64,000 bases of DNA from Luidia sarsii (GCA_949987565.1 OX465104.1:3173474-3237473), one strand, 5' to 3'; shown: positions 21,326-34,600, counted from the first letter of the stretch. A program made the numbers and translations. The notes: a model not told the origin generated them from the sequence alone.

Positions 21326-21475
21326 ATGCCTGCCTGCCCTGCCTGCCTGCCTGTCCTGCCTGCCTGCCTGTCCTGCCTGCCTGTCCTGCCTGCCTGCCTG
21401 CCTGTCTGCCTGCCTGCCTGCGTGTCCTGCCTGCCTGCCTGCCTGTCCTGCCTGCCTGTCCTGCCTGCCTGCCTG

Positions 21476-21520
<45 letters not shown>

Positions 21521-21580
21521 GCATGCCTGCCTGTCCTGCCTGTCTGCCTGCCTGTTTGTCTGTCTGCCTGCCTAACTACC
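20440..21580. repeat. CCTG tetranucleotide microsatellite, ~1.1 kb
   Basis: Mostly CCTG with scattered TCTG and one-base interruptions (CCTGTCCTG). The change of register keeps all plus frames and a minus frame open for 370-410 codons, encoding only Cys/Leu/Pro/Ala or Gln/Ala/Gly/Arg. Not a gene. A short CTGT tract follows at 21735-21792. Confidence 0.97.
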
Positions 21581-21589
21581 AGTCCTGTG

Positions 21590-21735
21590 GCCAATTTCAT
21601 GAAACTTGTCGTAGCTTACGATCAATAGCAAGGCAAAGAGAGATGCACAGAAACCATACGACCTATGGAAACCTATGAAGGGTTAATGAGTTACGATGCA
21701 TTGTAAAGCTACATGTATGTGAAATTCACTCCTGT
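21590..21735. repeat. Dispersed TTACGATGCATTG repeat, single copy
   Basis: Contains CAATTTCATGAAACTTGTCG, CTTACGATCAATAGC and GTTACGATGCATTGTAAAGC, the same family as 57240-57450; split from its end by the CCTG/CTGT tracts. Confidence 0.7.
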
Positions 21736-21758
21736 CTGTCTTTCTGTCTGTCCATCCA

Positions 21759-21791
<33 letters not shown>

Positions 21792-22429
21792 GATTTTCAT
21801 TAAAAGATTTTCAAAACTCAATCCATTACAATTCTTTTCACGTGTTGCTTTATTACAAATTATATGAATATTTCTTCCTTAAAATATATATATATAAAAA
21901 GATTCAATATATCACTTCAGAAAAAAATACAAATAAATACAAAATTACCGTTGAAAAAATGAAAGAGGAAAATCATTCATTACACTAAGATTCTCAAATC
22001 TCAAAACTCTAAAAAGAGAAAGAAAGAAGAGAGTCCCACCCAGGTTTCCTGGATTTTTTCAGCAGGCAATCGTGCAAAGCACAGTATAGAAGGCCAAACG
22101 TTAATCAAATTACAATCATACAAAAGGGAAGAGTCGTCAAATTCTGTGAACTGGGTCCTATATAGGGCTTTTTGTCTGCAAGAAAATATAACAAAAAAAT
22201 ACCATTTCCCATGTGTTACACATGAAACTGTAAAGATAAAAACAAAATTCTATACCTTACAATCTATTCCTACACATGTACTTATAACAAATTGGCGTTA
22301 TTTCTTAATTGCTACATTTTACTCTCCGTGGCTAATTAGGGTAACTCTGCTATCTCTACACATTGATAAGATTGAAGACGGGAAGGAGAAGGATCAGAGT
22401 TTTTCAACAGTTTACGAAAAATTGAAAAT

Positions 22430-22590
22430 AAAATTTAACTGGAGTGGGATTCGAAGCCAAAATGTCTCTGGCTTATCAAAGCAGTGCTCTTCCACCCTGA
22501 ACTATGCAGACCTTTGGTAGGGGGTCTTGGCAAATAGACAACTGTCTTTGCTGAGATGGAGTTGGGGTACCAGTCTGAAGCATTTATAAA
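22430..22590 (-). mobile_element. SINE A copy
   Basis: Minus-strand tRNA-like part with GAGTGGGATTCGAAGCC as box B complement and CTTCCACCCTGAACTATGC as box A complement, followed by AAATAGACAACTGTCTTTGC head. Confidence 0.7.
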
Positions 22591-22734
22591 ATCATTTTAT
22601 AGAGCATCTATATATGTATACAAAAATAATAAACGTACAATTTTTTCATTAGTGCTCTTGGGTAACTATAAGGTGGTTAAGCTAGGTCTTTTCAGAATCA
22701 TCTATTAAGAGACATGCATGACACTTCCTGTCAA

Positions 22735-23420
22735 TCCGAATGCGAGTGGTGCATTATGGGATTAATGCAAAAGATGCGATTCAGCAGAGCGTTCCCACAC
22801 AGACTGTGTCGCAAATAAATGCGATCATTGGGAAAAGTCTAACTAATAGTGGAGTTAATCGCGTTTCAAATCCCACTAAGACCGGTGTCACGGTCTCATC
22901 TTTCCCCCGTGCTCGGATTTCCGGAAGAGCGCACCGGAGAACTGAGCACGTTACAGCAACGTGCTTGATTATCCGGCGTGCTGATCTCTCCAGTCCTACA
23001 CACACGTACATGTACATGTGCATGTGATGTGCATGTACACGTACGCCCATGTACATGTACATGTACACTGTTCGTATGTCGCACGCTGGTACTGGTAGTC
23101 AGCGGTTGAGCCATGGTTGAGCTTTGTTGTAATAAGGGAGCGCCCAAAATAAAATGCTACAGCGTAAATGTACATGTACAAGTACAGTGTGTATATTCTG
23201 TACGTGGGTGCGCACGACCGTACCCTGCTCGACCGCAGTATGTGACCCGTGCGTGTGTGCAAATTTCTTGACCTTTACTTGATATAGGAACTCAGCACGG
23301 CCCTTAAGTGAGCATATACGGGGCTTTACTGCGCATACGTTCGGGGCGTTCGGCCGCGTTTTGGAAATCCGAGCATGGGGGAAAGATGAGACCGTGACAC
23401 CGATAATCGCATTTATTTTG
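22735..23420. mobile_element. Fold-back element with CGGTGTCACGGTCTC arms
   Basis: 22880-22922 (CGGTGTCACGGTCTCATCTT ...) and 23364-23402 (... AAGATGAGACCGTGACACCG) are near-perfect reverse complements, and outer parts (AATAAATGCGATCATTGGG / CGATAATCGCATTTATTTTG) extend them. The middle holds a GTACATGTACATGTACA tract. 53530-53660 is a related copy of the left part. Confidence 0.7.
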
Positions 23421-24059
23421 TCCACACATGCACACAAACAGCGGAGTTTGATCCAAACAATATTTGGGAAAGTGGGAATGGCCCTCATGTTTGAAACATT
23501 AAGAGAACCACCCTTTCCTCACCCTGGTCATTTTTAGAACCACACTCACTCATGAAAGGGAATTCAAACCTTCTCACAATCTCCCATATTTGGTCATAAA
23601 ATTCCCTTTCTTCACTCGCAAACTGTCTCACAATCTCCTCTATTAGTCATGAAATTTATCTTATTCAGTCGCAGATCTTCTCATAATCTCCCCTCTTTGG
23701 TCGTAAAATCCCTCAAATTCACCACTGGCATCTTGAATTTCCCATGCCTGCACTTCAAACAGCCGTATTTTATCAACTCAAAAACATGGACGCCTGAAAA
23801 CTGTGATTGTAAACAAAAAGTAAGCCTGAAACTCAAAAATTAAAAACAAAATCCTTTTCAGCCCCTTGTCCCTACTAAAAACAAGCCTGGAATTCTCAAC
23901 ATAAGGCAGCAGTAGATCAAACAATTCTTTCTTTAAATAAAAAAAAAATGTCAACGAGTTGTTTGCGATATTTATAAATAGGTATATACTTGGAATGGAT
24001 AACATGTCAGATAATACAGTTACATGTACATCTACTTGACAAGATAGCATTTCCGACAA

Positions 24060-24200
24060 GATAGTAGGTTCCCTAACATTCTCCCCGTCCTATTTGTTTT
24101 GTCCTTGTCATTCTGCCTTTGAGAATGGTCGTGGTAGGATCGAAACATTAGGCCCTCCTGACTTTTGACATTGTGGGTCATTTTTGTCAGTATACAGTTT
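24060..24200. repeat. Dispersed motif copy
   Basis: CTTGTCATTCTGCCTTTGAG, then GGTAGGATCGAAACATTAGG, in the same layout as 63210-63400. Confidence 0.75.
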
Positions 24201-24404
24201 GTAACAAGTTTGCATATTACTCCCATTGTTTTTTTGGGAGTTATTGGAAGTTACTTTTGGACAATGCAATGTGATTTGTTGGAGCTAGTGGACGATACCT
24301 TGGGACAGAGCAAAGGGAATGTTGTTTTTTTCTGGAAGCTTTTAGTATTTCTTTACCTACACCACAAGAGGGTGGAAAAATCCTAAACCCAAATCAGCCC
24401 TCCT

Positions 24405-24690
24405 TGTATTATGTAGACAAAATCCATTGTCTGGCACAACCACTTGCCGAAAAAAAAATGGACTTGCAGTTTTCCTCAGAATCACGATTTTGTGACGTGT
24501 ACGGTACGTGTCAACCAGATTATGGTCAGTACACGGCTGTGTACAAAACATGCACTTCACTATTCCTGCCTACACACCAGAGATACGCGTCACAAAATCA
24601 TGATTTTGGGGGAAAACTGTACGTCCAATTTCTTCTGCAAGTGGTTGTGCCAGACAATGGCTATTGTCTATTTAATACGAGATGGTCTAG
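24405..24690. mobile_element. Fold-back element, GGAAAACTGTCC family
   Basis: Left arm CATTGTCTGGCACAACCACT; right arm AGTGGTTGTGCCAGACAATG, with ATCACGATTTTGTGACG / CGTCACAAAATCATGAT inner arms. Confidence 0.85.
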
Positions 24691-24844
24691 TGTGAGTTTA
24701 GGATTTTGTCAACCTTTTTACGTTGAGGATATGAAACTAAAATCTTGCCTAGAGATCAGTTGTACATTGAGTTACTGCATAACACTCTTGACCTATATCT
24801 CTACCATGACTAGCCTCTATCAATCTCATCATACACATAGTGAC

Positions 24845-25078
24845 TAGAGGGGGAGGGAAATAGATACGGAGAGAGGGAAGAAAGAGGAGAGGGGAAGGGA
24901 GGGAGAGAGAGGGAGAGAGAGGTATAGGGAGAGAGGGTGGGAGAGAGGGTGGGAGAGAGGGATAGGGAGAGAGGGGAGATAGGGGGAGAGGGGGGAGAGA
25001 GGGGAGAGAGGGGAAGAGGGAGAGAGGGGAGAGAGGGAGAGAGGGAGAGAGGGAGAGAGGGAGAGAGAAAGAAGGGGA

Positions 25079-25156
<78 letters not shown>

Positions 25157-25290
25157 GGCAGAGAGAGAGGGGAGAGAGATGAGAGAAATAGAGAGAGAGG
25201 AGAGAGAGACAGGGGGAAAAGGGAGAGAAAAGAAGAGAGAGAGAGACAGACGGGGAGAGAGATAGAGAAGGAGGGAGAGAAAGATAATTT
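24845..25290. repeat. Purine-rich GA/GGGA tract
   Basis: About 440 bases of GAGAGG/GAGAGA, including about 35 uninterrupted GA units near 25083-25150. Open frames across it are artefacts. Confidence 0.97.
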
Positions 25291-25901
25291 TGAACAATCT
25301 AACTATACAAATTTCATACGCAAATATAGTGGACACTCATCATGGAATTCGTATTTAGAAGACGTTTTTACAAAATGTTACCACGAAATTGAAATTACAT
25401 TCAAGCTGCATACTTGATGTAATTGTACAGGCTGTGCTATAGCCTGATTTTTAAAGGAACGTTAATTTGGAGATTGTGCAAAAAATTAATTATCGACGCC
25501 TTCAAATACTCAAATAATAATCAAAGTATATCCTTTGCAGCATTTGCCTCTAGGATTCGAGGCAGAATGGTGGATATCAAATTAAGGAGAAATTGATCCC
25601 AACTTTTTTACACAAAAACAAACAAACAAACAAATACCCCAACACCCCCATCGACATACAGATAGACAGGCAGGCAGGCAGACCGACAGACCGACATATT
25701 CTTCACAGCATTGCGATTGCCTCTTGGAGTCAAGGCAGAATGGTGAATTTTGGGAAATTTTATTCCACCATTATTTACACAAACAAAAGCACCCCAACAG
25801 ACAGACAGACAGACAGGCAGACGGACAGACAAACAAACCAAAGAATGTATAAATCAACTCTCTTAAAGGTTGGTTACAATAACTGACACAAAATGACTAT
25901 G

Positions 25902-26088
25902 ACACTATGAACATCTAAACCCTGAAAATGGGCTGCAAATGTCATTTAGTGACCTGGAGATGTCCTTATCAGGTCAGAGAGGCAAATATTTTCACGGTGA
26001 ATTCACTGTACTGCACCGTGAAAACACAGTGACTTTTTAGTTTCACGGCGAAATCACGCCCTTTTCACGGTTTAGATGTTCATAGTGT
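25902..26088. mobile_element. ~187-bp MITE
   Basis: Terminal inverted repeats CACTATGAACATCTAAACC / GGTTTAGATGTTCATAGTG, inner arms TGAAAATGGGC / GCCCTTTTCACGG, and internal TTCACGG/CCGTGAA units. TGA lies on both sides. Confidence 0.8.
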
Positions 26089-26099
26089 GAATTGTCTAA

Positions 26100-26567
26100 A
26101 GCCGTGTCCGCACTGGACTTATTTCTTACCGAGCCCGTGGGTAACATTCCAATGGGTAAATCTTCCCGGCGTCCGCACTTGGACTTTTCAACTCGGCTAA
26201 ACTAACCGAGACGATCGGTAAAACTAACCGACTCATGTACATGTGCATGTACTCTAGGTACACAAACACGTTGTTACCCTGCGCCCGCACGAGTCTTGCA
26301 TACAGTAACGTAACGTGCGGGGCGCCGGATGTGTTTTTTTTACCGAGTCGTTTACCGAGACGTCGTGTCCGGATTGGACTTATAGACTCGGTTAAACTGA
26401 CCTGGTCAATTTAACCGGGCAGAAGTTGGTCGGTTAAACTACCCACTGGAGTCGGGTAAGTTACCTGGGAGGAAAACTTCCTGGGCTGTCCGCACTGGAC
26501 CTAAAATGGTCAATTTACCCATTTGCTCGGTTAGTTTACCCATTTTAGGTCCAGTGCGGACGCGGCT
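26100..26567. mobile_element. 468-bp DNA transposon copy 1 (TAA duplication, non-autonomous)
   Basis: Ends AGCCGTGTCCGCACTGGACT and its complement, flanked by TAA (26097-26099 and 26568-26570). Internal TTTACCGAG and GGTTAAACT units recur in both orientations, so it folds extensively. The reverse-oriented copy is at 54658-55112. A 3-bp TWA-type duplication is compatible with PIF/Harbinger. No transposase. Confidence 0.92.
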
Positions 26568-26692
26568 TAAGTAAATGTATTCCATAAAATATCATAAGTG
26601 ACTTGAATCAGCAGTGGATTTACACCATCATGAGGCTCCACTGACTGTATCACGCACCATTCAAGTGATGTCTGTGACAGTATACATGTATA

Positions 26693-26892
26693 GAGGTTTT
26701 TCAGTCATCCTTTTTGTCAGTCAGCGGTCAATTCACGCAGAAGGAACGCGGAACATGCGCGCCTTCCAGTCATCAAATATCCAATGGAAATACTCAGATT
26801 CGATATTTGCATGCGCTTCCGCGTATTTGGATGCTCCTGCGGACATGCTAATCAGCCTTTAGCGGCTAAGTGACGTCATGTGAAAAAACCTC
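26693..26892. mobile_element. 200-bp MITE with TA duplication
   Basis: Starts GAGGTTTTTCA and ends TGAAAAAACCTC, with TA on both sides, as for Tc1/mariner-type MITEs. The internal part is GC-richer (CATGCGCGCC). Confidence 0.75.
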
Positions 26893-27251
26893 TATTGGCA
26901 ATTAAAATATTTATAAAAAAAACACAAACAACAAAAATACAGAGATACTACACCGACGAACAATTTCACGCCTTCACTATCCATTCAACTGGCCAATATT
27001 TGAAATACCAAAGTGAAATGTGTACTGTGTGTTTACTGTATGCTTTCCAAAACTTTTCAAGTTTTGAATGATCGCTATAGAATAAGCACCAAGTGATTTT
27101 CAATCATTAGAATAATAGAATTTCATAGAAATGGATATTCGATTGAGTTGCATACTGTTGGTTTTTTTTCACACCAGAGAATAAATACATTTGACCTGCA
27201 CAGATATTATGGCTTCACAACATCACTGTATCCCGTAGAGCTCTATAAATG

Positions 27252-27586
27252 AACTAGAGTGCACACACTCCCCTATCAACATGCGGTAAGAATGTGTGCC
27301 GACATGGACGCGCATCCGCCATTGCCAAAGAGGGCAAATTCTGCATGAAGTGCCAGATGTTAGTGGCAATCGCGCGTAATACGTGCATTCTACATGTATA
27401 TGTACGTGTACGTATGTGTGTATTCGAACGTTGGTGCACGTGTACACGCGCGTACACGTGCAGTCTTCACGTGCAGTCTTCACGTCTAGTTTACCCCATA
27501 GATAGAGCTCTATGAGTTTGCCCTCTTTGGTAATGGCATCGCAGTCCCCTTGTCGGCACGTGTCACGCGATAAGTGCGCACTCTAG
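27252..27586. mobile_element. Fold-back element with AACTAGAGTGC ends
   Basis: AACTAGAGTGCACACACTC / GCGCACTCTAGTT at the tips and GCCATTGCCAAAGAGGGCAA / TTTGCCCTCTTTGGTAATGG inside. Centre has ACGTGTACACGCGCGTACAC. Confidence 0.75.
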
Positions 27587-27774
27587 TTTGCTCTATCCTG
27601 ATTCTTTCTTGTCTTGCTCTGAAATGTTGAGAGTTGCTAGTGGCTACGGGCACTTGGCATTGTCTGGGAACAGCATGCAATGTAGAGATCGCATCCTGTC
27701 AATGGCAAAAGAAAAGGAAGTTGGGATAGAATATTACGTTTTACTGACAAGAGATCGAGAAAAAAGGTAGAGAG

Positions 27775-28480
27775 AGGAAGAGGTTGAGTAAGAGGCAGGT
27801 TCAGAGACAGAGGCAGATTCAGAGGTAGAGGCAGAGGCAGAGGTTGAGTCAGAGGCAGAGGCAGAGGCAGAGACAGAGACATAGGCAGAGGTCAAGTAAT
27901 AGGCAGAGGCAGAGGCAGAGGCAGAGGCAGAGGCAGAGGCAGAGGCAGAGGCAGAGGCAGAGGCAGAGGCAGAGGCAGAGGCAGAGGCAGAGGCAGAGGC
28001 AGAGGCAGAGGCAGAGGCAGAGGCAGAGGCAGAGGCAGGGACAGAGGCGGGGACAGAGGCAGAAACAGAGGCAGAGGCAGAGACAGAGGTGGAGACAGAG
28101 GCAGAGGCAGAGGCAGAGGTAAAGATTGAGTGAGAGGCAGAGGCAGAGGCAGAGGTCGAGTGAGAGGCAGAAGCAAAGGCAGAAGCAGAGGCAGAGGCAG
28201 AGGCAGAAGTAGAGGCAGAGGCAGAGGCAGGGGGCAGAGGCAGAGGCACAGGCAAAGGTCGAATGACAGATACACAGACAGTGACAGAGACAGAGGCACA
28301 GGCAGAGGCAGAGGCAGGGACAGAGGCAGAGACAGAGGTACAGGCAGAGGCAGAGGCAGAGGCAGGGACGGAGGCGGAGACAGAGACAGAGGCAGAGGCA
28401 GGGACGGAGGCGGAGACAGAGGCAGAGGCAGAGGCGGAGACAGGCAGAGGCAAAGGTCGAGTGAGAGGCAGAAGCAGGGG
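27775..28480. repeat. AGAGGC hexanucleotide tract, ~700 bp
   Basis: Near-perfect AGAGGC between about 27900 and 28035, degenerate on both sides with GACAGAGGC variants. Period six keeps multiple frames open in both directions (for example Gln-Arg). Lies just after the last Fringe exon found. Confidence 0.97.
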
Positions 28481-28551
28481 CAGCGGCAAAGGTCAAGTGA
28501 CAGCTACGGTACACAGACAGTGACAGAGACAGAGGCACTGTCACACCCTAC

Positions 28552-28640
28552 CTTGTGGGATCCTGCTCTTTAGAGAAGGCAGCATGGTTCAGGATAATGG
28601 TGTTGTTTCTGGCTGCGGAGATGTAGTAACTTAGGGTCAC
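28552..28640 (-). CDS. fng: Fringe exon (VTLSY block)
   Basis: Acceptor TTTACCAG|GTG, donor CACAAG|GTAGGG; 89 bases encoding VTLSYYISAARNNTIILNHA and AFSKEQDPT. It matches the VTLSY...DPSR segment. The donor is about 70 bases from a 700-base AGAGGC tract. The final family exon should follow at lower coordinates and was not found. Confidence 0.92.
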
Positions 28641-31600
28641 CTGGTAAAACAAAATGAGATAAAGTAATAGGGCCAACAATATAAAGAAAAATGCACGAAT
28701 TCAAAACCCGTCTTAGCAGTTAGCATTCATGTTTTTTGTTTTACTTATCAAACAAAACATACAGCCTTAGACCATTGATCTAAAATCCCAGCTTCGAGGT
28801 TTGCGTGAGCATAACAACAACATAGTTGTGCAAAGAAGTTAACCTGGAAAACAGAATCTCTGTTGTCTAAGGTCGTAGGCCTATTGGGCCATGATAACAG
28901 AAGCCAAATTGTATCATCTTTCACAAATGGGAAAGACGTTGGATTAGAGTATGAAGGCATTACAAGCCGATGCCAAACTGTCATGAATCAGGATCTTGCT
29001 CAGTGACTCTTGTTTATATGTAAACGATGTAGCCTACGGCCAAGCGGACTGTAACCGCAAAAGCTATTTTGACCTACGACTGATCACAGTAAAGCCCTCT
29101 GGGAATATAAGGCGTAGGGCGTGGTGGTTCGGGCCAGTGGTCGTCGGACTGTCCTCGGGACACATCTTGCCCTGATTCTGTTCTGTGAGTTTAGTTGCAT
29201 TAAATTATGTTTGATTAGTTTTGGTGCAGTATACGTTGTTCCCTTGCCATGGTTATTTAAGTAGTCTCTAAGCTGGGGATAAACTGACCCTCATAACCCT
29301 ACCTGTTCTCGAAGCTGCGATTCGTCGAATCTGTTCAGCCCTTGAAGGTGAGAATTGAAAACATCCACTCTGGTCAATGGCACATGCAGAAGGACATCTG
29401 CAAAAAAAACACAAGAAGAAGGAGACAATAAATTGTCTTGAATGGCACACACTTTCTCTCTCCCTCTTTCCCTCCCTTCCCCCTTCCTCTTTCTCTTCCT
29501 CTCTCTCACTCCCTCTTGCTCTCTCTCCCCCTTCCCCTCTCTCTCTATTTGCTTCTTTCTGTGCCTCTGTCCCTTTCTCTCCCTCTCTCTGGCTCTCTCT
29601 CTCTTTCTCTGTCTCTCTTTCTTCGCCTCTCTCATTCTCTCCCCTCACTCTGCCCCATCTCCCCCTCTCTCTCTTTCTCTCACTCACTCTTGCTCCCCCT
29701 TTCCTCCCCTCTCTCTGTACTTCTCTCTGTGCCACTCTCTCTTTCTCTCCCTCTTTCTGCCTCTCTCTTTCTCTGCATCTCTTTCTTCGCCTCTCTTTCA
29801 TTCTCTCCCCTCTCTCCTGCCATCTCTCTCTCTCCCTTTCCCTTCCTCTCTTTCTCTTTCACCGAATATCTCATTCTCTCTTTGCCACTCCTGCCTCTCT
29901 TTCTCTTTCATTGCCCTTCTCTTTTTCTGCCCCCCTCTGCCCCTCTTTCCACCTTTCTAACCCTATCCCTCTCCCTCATTATTCTCTCCCCTCTCTCTCC
30001 ACCTCTTCTCTCTCTGCCCCTCTCTCCCCCTCTATCTCCCCCTCTCTCCCCCTCTATCTCCCCCTCTCTCCCCCTCTATCTCCCCTCTCTCTCTTCCTCC
30101 ATCCCCTCCCTTTCTCCTTCCCTCTCTCATCTCTCCCTTTCTTTTCTGACACCTTTTGTTATCCACTTTCCCAGGAATTAGTGTGTTTTTAGCATGTTTG
30201 TTGGAATGAGTGTGTTTGCAATATCGTCTAATTGATGTGAAACATGAGTCTAAACTTTCTTATGTTTTATTATCTGATGAAATAGCTATGAAGGGTTAAT
30301 ACTAATTATGATAGTACGATAGACAGTAGACATACCTATTACAAACCCAATGGAGACATCGTCTGGCAAACGGACTCTACTGCATAGATTTTCAAACTGC
30401 CCACCGCTATCAAAATGGAAAAAAAGAAGAGAAATTACAGAAATTACACTGTCAGTGAGATACGACAAGATTCAAAATAGCTTTAATGGGCAATAAACTA
30501 ATCATTTTTAAACAGCAGCTTTGGGATCATACAAAGTTGAGGCAGCTTTTTTTTCTTTTCAAGTCAAACAAACAAAGACTGGGAACTTAAGAACAATTTT
30601 AAAAAATGAAAAAATGAAAAAAACAAACATTGGGGGAATGAAAAATTTAAAAATCAAAAATTAAAAAAATCAAAAATTGAAAATTGAAAAAACAAATGGA
30701 AAAATATCGAAGACACTCAATTTGTTTCTTTCTGAAAGCACCAATGAGGCTCACCTTGCCAGCGGAGCCATTTGAAATGCCAAGCTTTGACTGATGCAGA
30801 AACCAGCCCCTCCCGTGGCAAACCAGAAACTTGTCTCTTTCTAAGCGTGTGAAAAAAAGGAAGAAGATCAAACTGATCAATATTATTATTTTGCAGGGAA
30901 ACCACAAATATTACAATCAGAAATGATGGAAATTGCTGAGGTTAAAGTCACCGGATCAGGACGATCAAGTTCGTGGGAGTGAACAGGGCGGACCTGGATC
31001 ACATTACTAACGTTAAGCGCATGACACGTGTTGATGCCGTGTTAAAGTTTTGTAGTCTGAACAGGCCAGTCATTTCTCACACAGGTCAATGCTGTGTTAA
31101 AGTTTTGTAGGCCTAGTATGAACAAACCAGTCATTTCTCAAACGGGTCGATGCTGTGTTAAAGTTTTGTAGTGTGAACAGGCCAGTCATTTCTCACACAG
31201 GTCGAAGCCGTGTTAAAGGTTTGTGGTGTGAACCGCCAGTAATTTCTCAAACAGGTCGACCCTATGTTAAAGGTTTGTGGTGTGAAGTGTGAACAGGCCA
31301 GTCATTTCTCACACGGGTCGACGCTGTGTTAAAGTTTTGTAATGTGAACAGGCCAGTCATTTCTCATACAGGTCGAAGCCGTGTTAAAGGTTTGTGGTGT
31401 GAAGTGTGAACAGGACAGTCATTTCTCACACGGGTCGACGCTGAGTAAAAGTTTTGTAGTGAGAACAGGCCGGTCATTTCTCAAACAGGTCGACTCTATG
31501 TTAAAGGTTTGTGGTGTGAACAGGCCAGTCATTTGTCACACGGGTCGACACCGTGTTAGAGGTTTGTGGTGTGATCAGGCAAGTCATTTCTCACACGGGT

Positions 31601-34600
31601 TGATGCCGTGTTAAAATTTTAGTCATGCGAACGGGCCAGTTATTTGTCACAACTCACATAGTCTCTGTCTCTGTCCATGGCCTGGATGGGATGGTCTAGG
31701 CTGGGCTTGCCGAGGTAATGGTTGGCCCGGTGGTTGTAGCCTCGTAGTAGCTTGACCAGGTTGGCTACATTGAGGTAGTTGTCGTCATCCAGATGACAGA
31801 ACCACCTACAAACGAACACACAAACACACCAAAACATATTCAATAACCACTCAGTGCTCATTACGTTGTATTGTGAAAACCCTCATCAAATTACGTTCTC
31901 CTCAATGCAAAAAAAAACCATATATGTATTAGCTTGACCAGGTTTGGTACAGTTGGGTAGCCCAAATGCCCAGTGCTTTGCGTGGTGTGAAAATGTACAC
32001 GCCATTCAATGAGGGTTTGCCCTTCGCCGACGTGAAATTAGCACTGCATGCTCAGTGCTTTGCCCAATAGCCAACCAAAATAAAAAAAAATACAGGCAAC
32101 TTGGGCAGGATTTGAACTGTCAGCCCCTGGACCAATCTGAATGAAGACCTATTAAAATTGAGAGGGTCTGACATTTTGACCCCTGGAAGATCTTTCTCAA
32201 AAGTCAAAAGTAGGACCTTTCGGTATTGATAAAAAGTAGATTAAAAAGAAAATGATAAAAAGGGACAACTGATAAAATCAGAAGAAAAATGCCACAACTT
32301 CTCTGTGCTATGACTCACTGAAAATAATTCCTGCAAAAAAGGCTTTCCTTCCTAGATTGCTTGGGGTCTGAGGAAAAAAAAGTGCTAACAATCAAGCCCT
32401 GTACTTCCTGCCAAAGCTCCCCTCCTTTCTTGTCCAGAAAAAAAATAATATGGCAGTGTGGGAAAAGTTTGATCTCTGACGTGCATGAATGGGAGACCTT
32501 CTCTACAATGACCGCAAGGTTTTTTGGGGGGTGATTTTTGGGTTGTCCCAAGGCAAGGATGTTGGGCATTACAAGGAGTCAAGAAATAGTTTTGTAAAGG
32601 TGTTCCTCAAAGGGTTAGGCTTTGAAAAGGAGTTTATTTATTGGTGATTGCTTTGTCCAAAGGGAGGCTTTGCTTGTTGGCACTCTAATCTGACCCAATG
32701 AAATCTCCTTTTGAAGGTTTAGTAGGGTCAAATAAGCACATTTTTTAAAGAAGATTTCATTTTTTTTTTTTTTTATATGAGTGCAGGTCATGTACTTCAG
32801 GCATCAGAACAATATTGAGCTCTGTTCACAACACTGGCTTGTGAAATTGGCAAAGGTGATAGGTGCTGATGCAATTTGAGTTATAGAAATGGAGTCATTC
32901 TGCCTTCTGAGAATGGCCGTGCTGGGATCAAACTGTCATGGCCCTTTAAATACTTCTGCCTTTGAGAAAGGTCCTTCTAGGATAAATACACCATGCCCTT
33001 TAAATTCTGCTCCCTTTGAGAAAGGTCCTGCTAGGATAGAAACACCAAGCCCCTTTAAATCCACCTCTCTTTGAGGAAAGGTCCTGCTAGGACAGAAACA
33101 CCAAGCACTAGGATCGAAATGTCAGGCCCTGTAACTTTTAAGAAAAAACTGTTAGTGCAAAAACTGTTGCAAACTGCTCACTGACTAAAATGACCTGCAA
33201 TGCATAAATCTCAAAAGTTAGAGGGCCTGATGTTTCGATCCTAGCAGGACCTTTCTTTGCCTTTGAGAAAGGTCCAGCAAGTATAGAAACGTCATCAGGC
33301 CCTCTCAATTCTTTGTTTTGAGATTATATAAAAATATTCTTGTGTTTCATTGGGCCATGAGATTTAACATTTTTTTTCAAAGAAAACTCTTTAAAGCTAC
33401 CCACCTTTTTCCTGATTTTAAAAATGTGTCGTAAATAAAAGCTACCTTGCAGCAGAGATCCTGCCTGTAAAAAAGAAGAAGAAAAAATTGACGATTAAAA
33501 AATCACTCATTTAAAAAAGAAAAAGTGAGTAATGCAACATCTTTACATATTAACTCCAAGCATCTGCATTATATACAATATCTTTTAAAGTATTAGGCCT
33601 ACATACATTTCTAGAAATGGGAAAGCAAAGAAGATGGGAGAGTACATTTCAATTTAGCCCTTTTCAGACTGTCACAGATGGAACGTGATTTTGTTAAATT
33701 GGACGGGAGGTCGGACAGACACCAAACAACAACAACAAAATCAACCTAATCAGAAGAGGTTAAACTTCAGAAAAAAATAAAAGAATTTAATTACGACGAA
33801 CCAACTAATTCTCTAACAACTCCCAATTATACAGATTACAGATAAACTAATAGATACGATGCTAAAAAAAATAAAAATTCAAGGCTTGAGAGAGAATTTA
33901 GCGTATAGCATGGGACATTGTACAATAAACAGTTCCTCCCTTCACACAATCGATTGCCCGGGGCCCTGTAAGATATCCTCCGCTAGTGGGAGATTTGTCA
34001 GAGGTCAGGACCTACGAGAAAATCTCTCAAGGGTTCACCAGGGACGTCTGTTACTCTCAAGCATTGGTAATCTTTCTCACGATGTAAGATTTCTCATGCA
34101 CGAGACATTTTCTCAAGCCTTGCGCGTCTTGTCAGCGCCATCTGAAAAGGCCCTTTGTCAACATTTGATGGAAAACTAAAACTCCTGGAGGCAATACATT
34201 GTGTATTTGGGGTCGGTAAGAAACATCTGTAAGATCTTGACAGCTCAAGTGCCAAGGAGTTGGTCTGGCTCATCGCAATTTATACCCGGACGGACGCGAG
34301 ATTGATTTAGACTGGTACTGCAAACAGAGCCAGAGGCATATTCCCATATCTGCGTCCGGACTCGAGATGGGACCAGACGGAGAGGCAGACAGCGTTGTTT
34401 GGCTATGACATCATCGATGGGACGAGACGTGGGACGATGAGATCATCTCCCCAAACAGACCAGGAGGAGATCGCATCACTGGACCTCAAGAGGGTAATTC
34501 CATAAATCAGGGGCCCATCTTGTGACATTTTGGTGCCCCACTTACATTTTTGAAACCATTGAGCTTTCCTGCAATTTAAATGTAATGTTCAAACCACTTT

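Noticed and set aside
20417..21678. Open frames of 370-413 codons on the plus strand and 368 on the minus strand
   Set aside because: They are translations of a CCTG microsatellite, open in several frames at once.
27734..28573. Several long frames on both strands (Arg/Gln-rich, Ser/Ala-rich)
   Set aside because: All derive from an AGAGGC hexanucleotide tract.
29268..30192. Frames of 114-271 codons over the CT tract
   Set aside because: Low-complexity polypyrimidine; only the 95-base Fringe exon at 29303-29397 is real coding sequence here.
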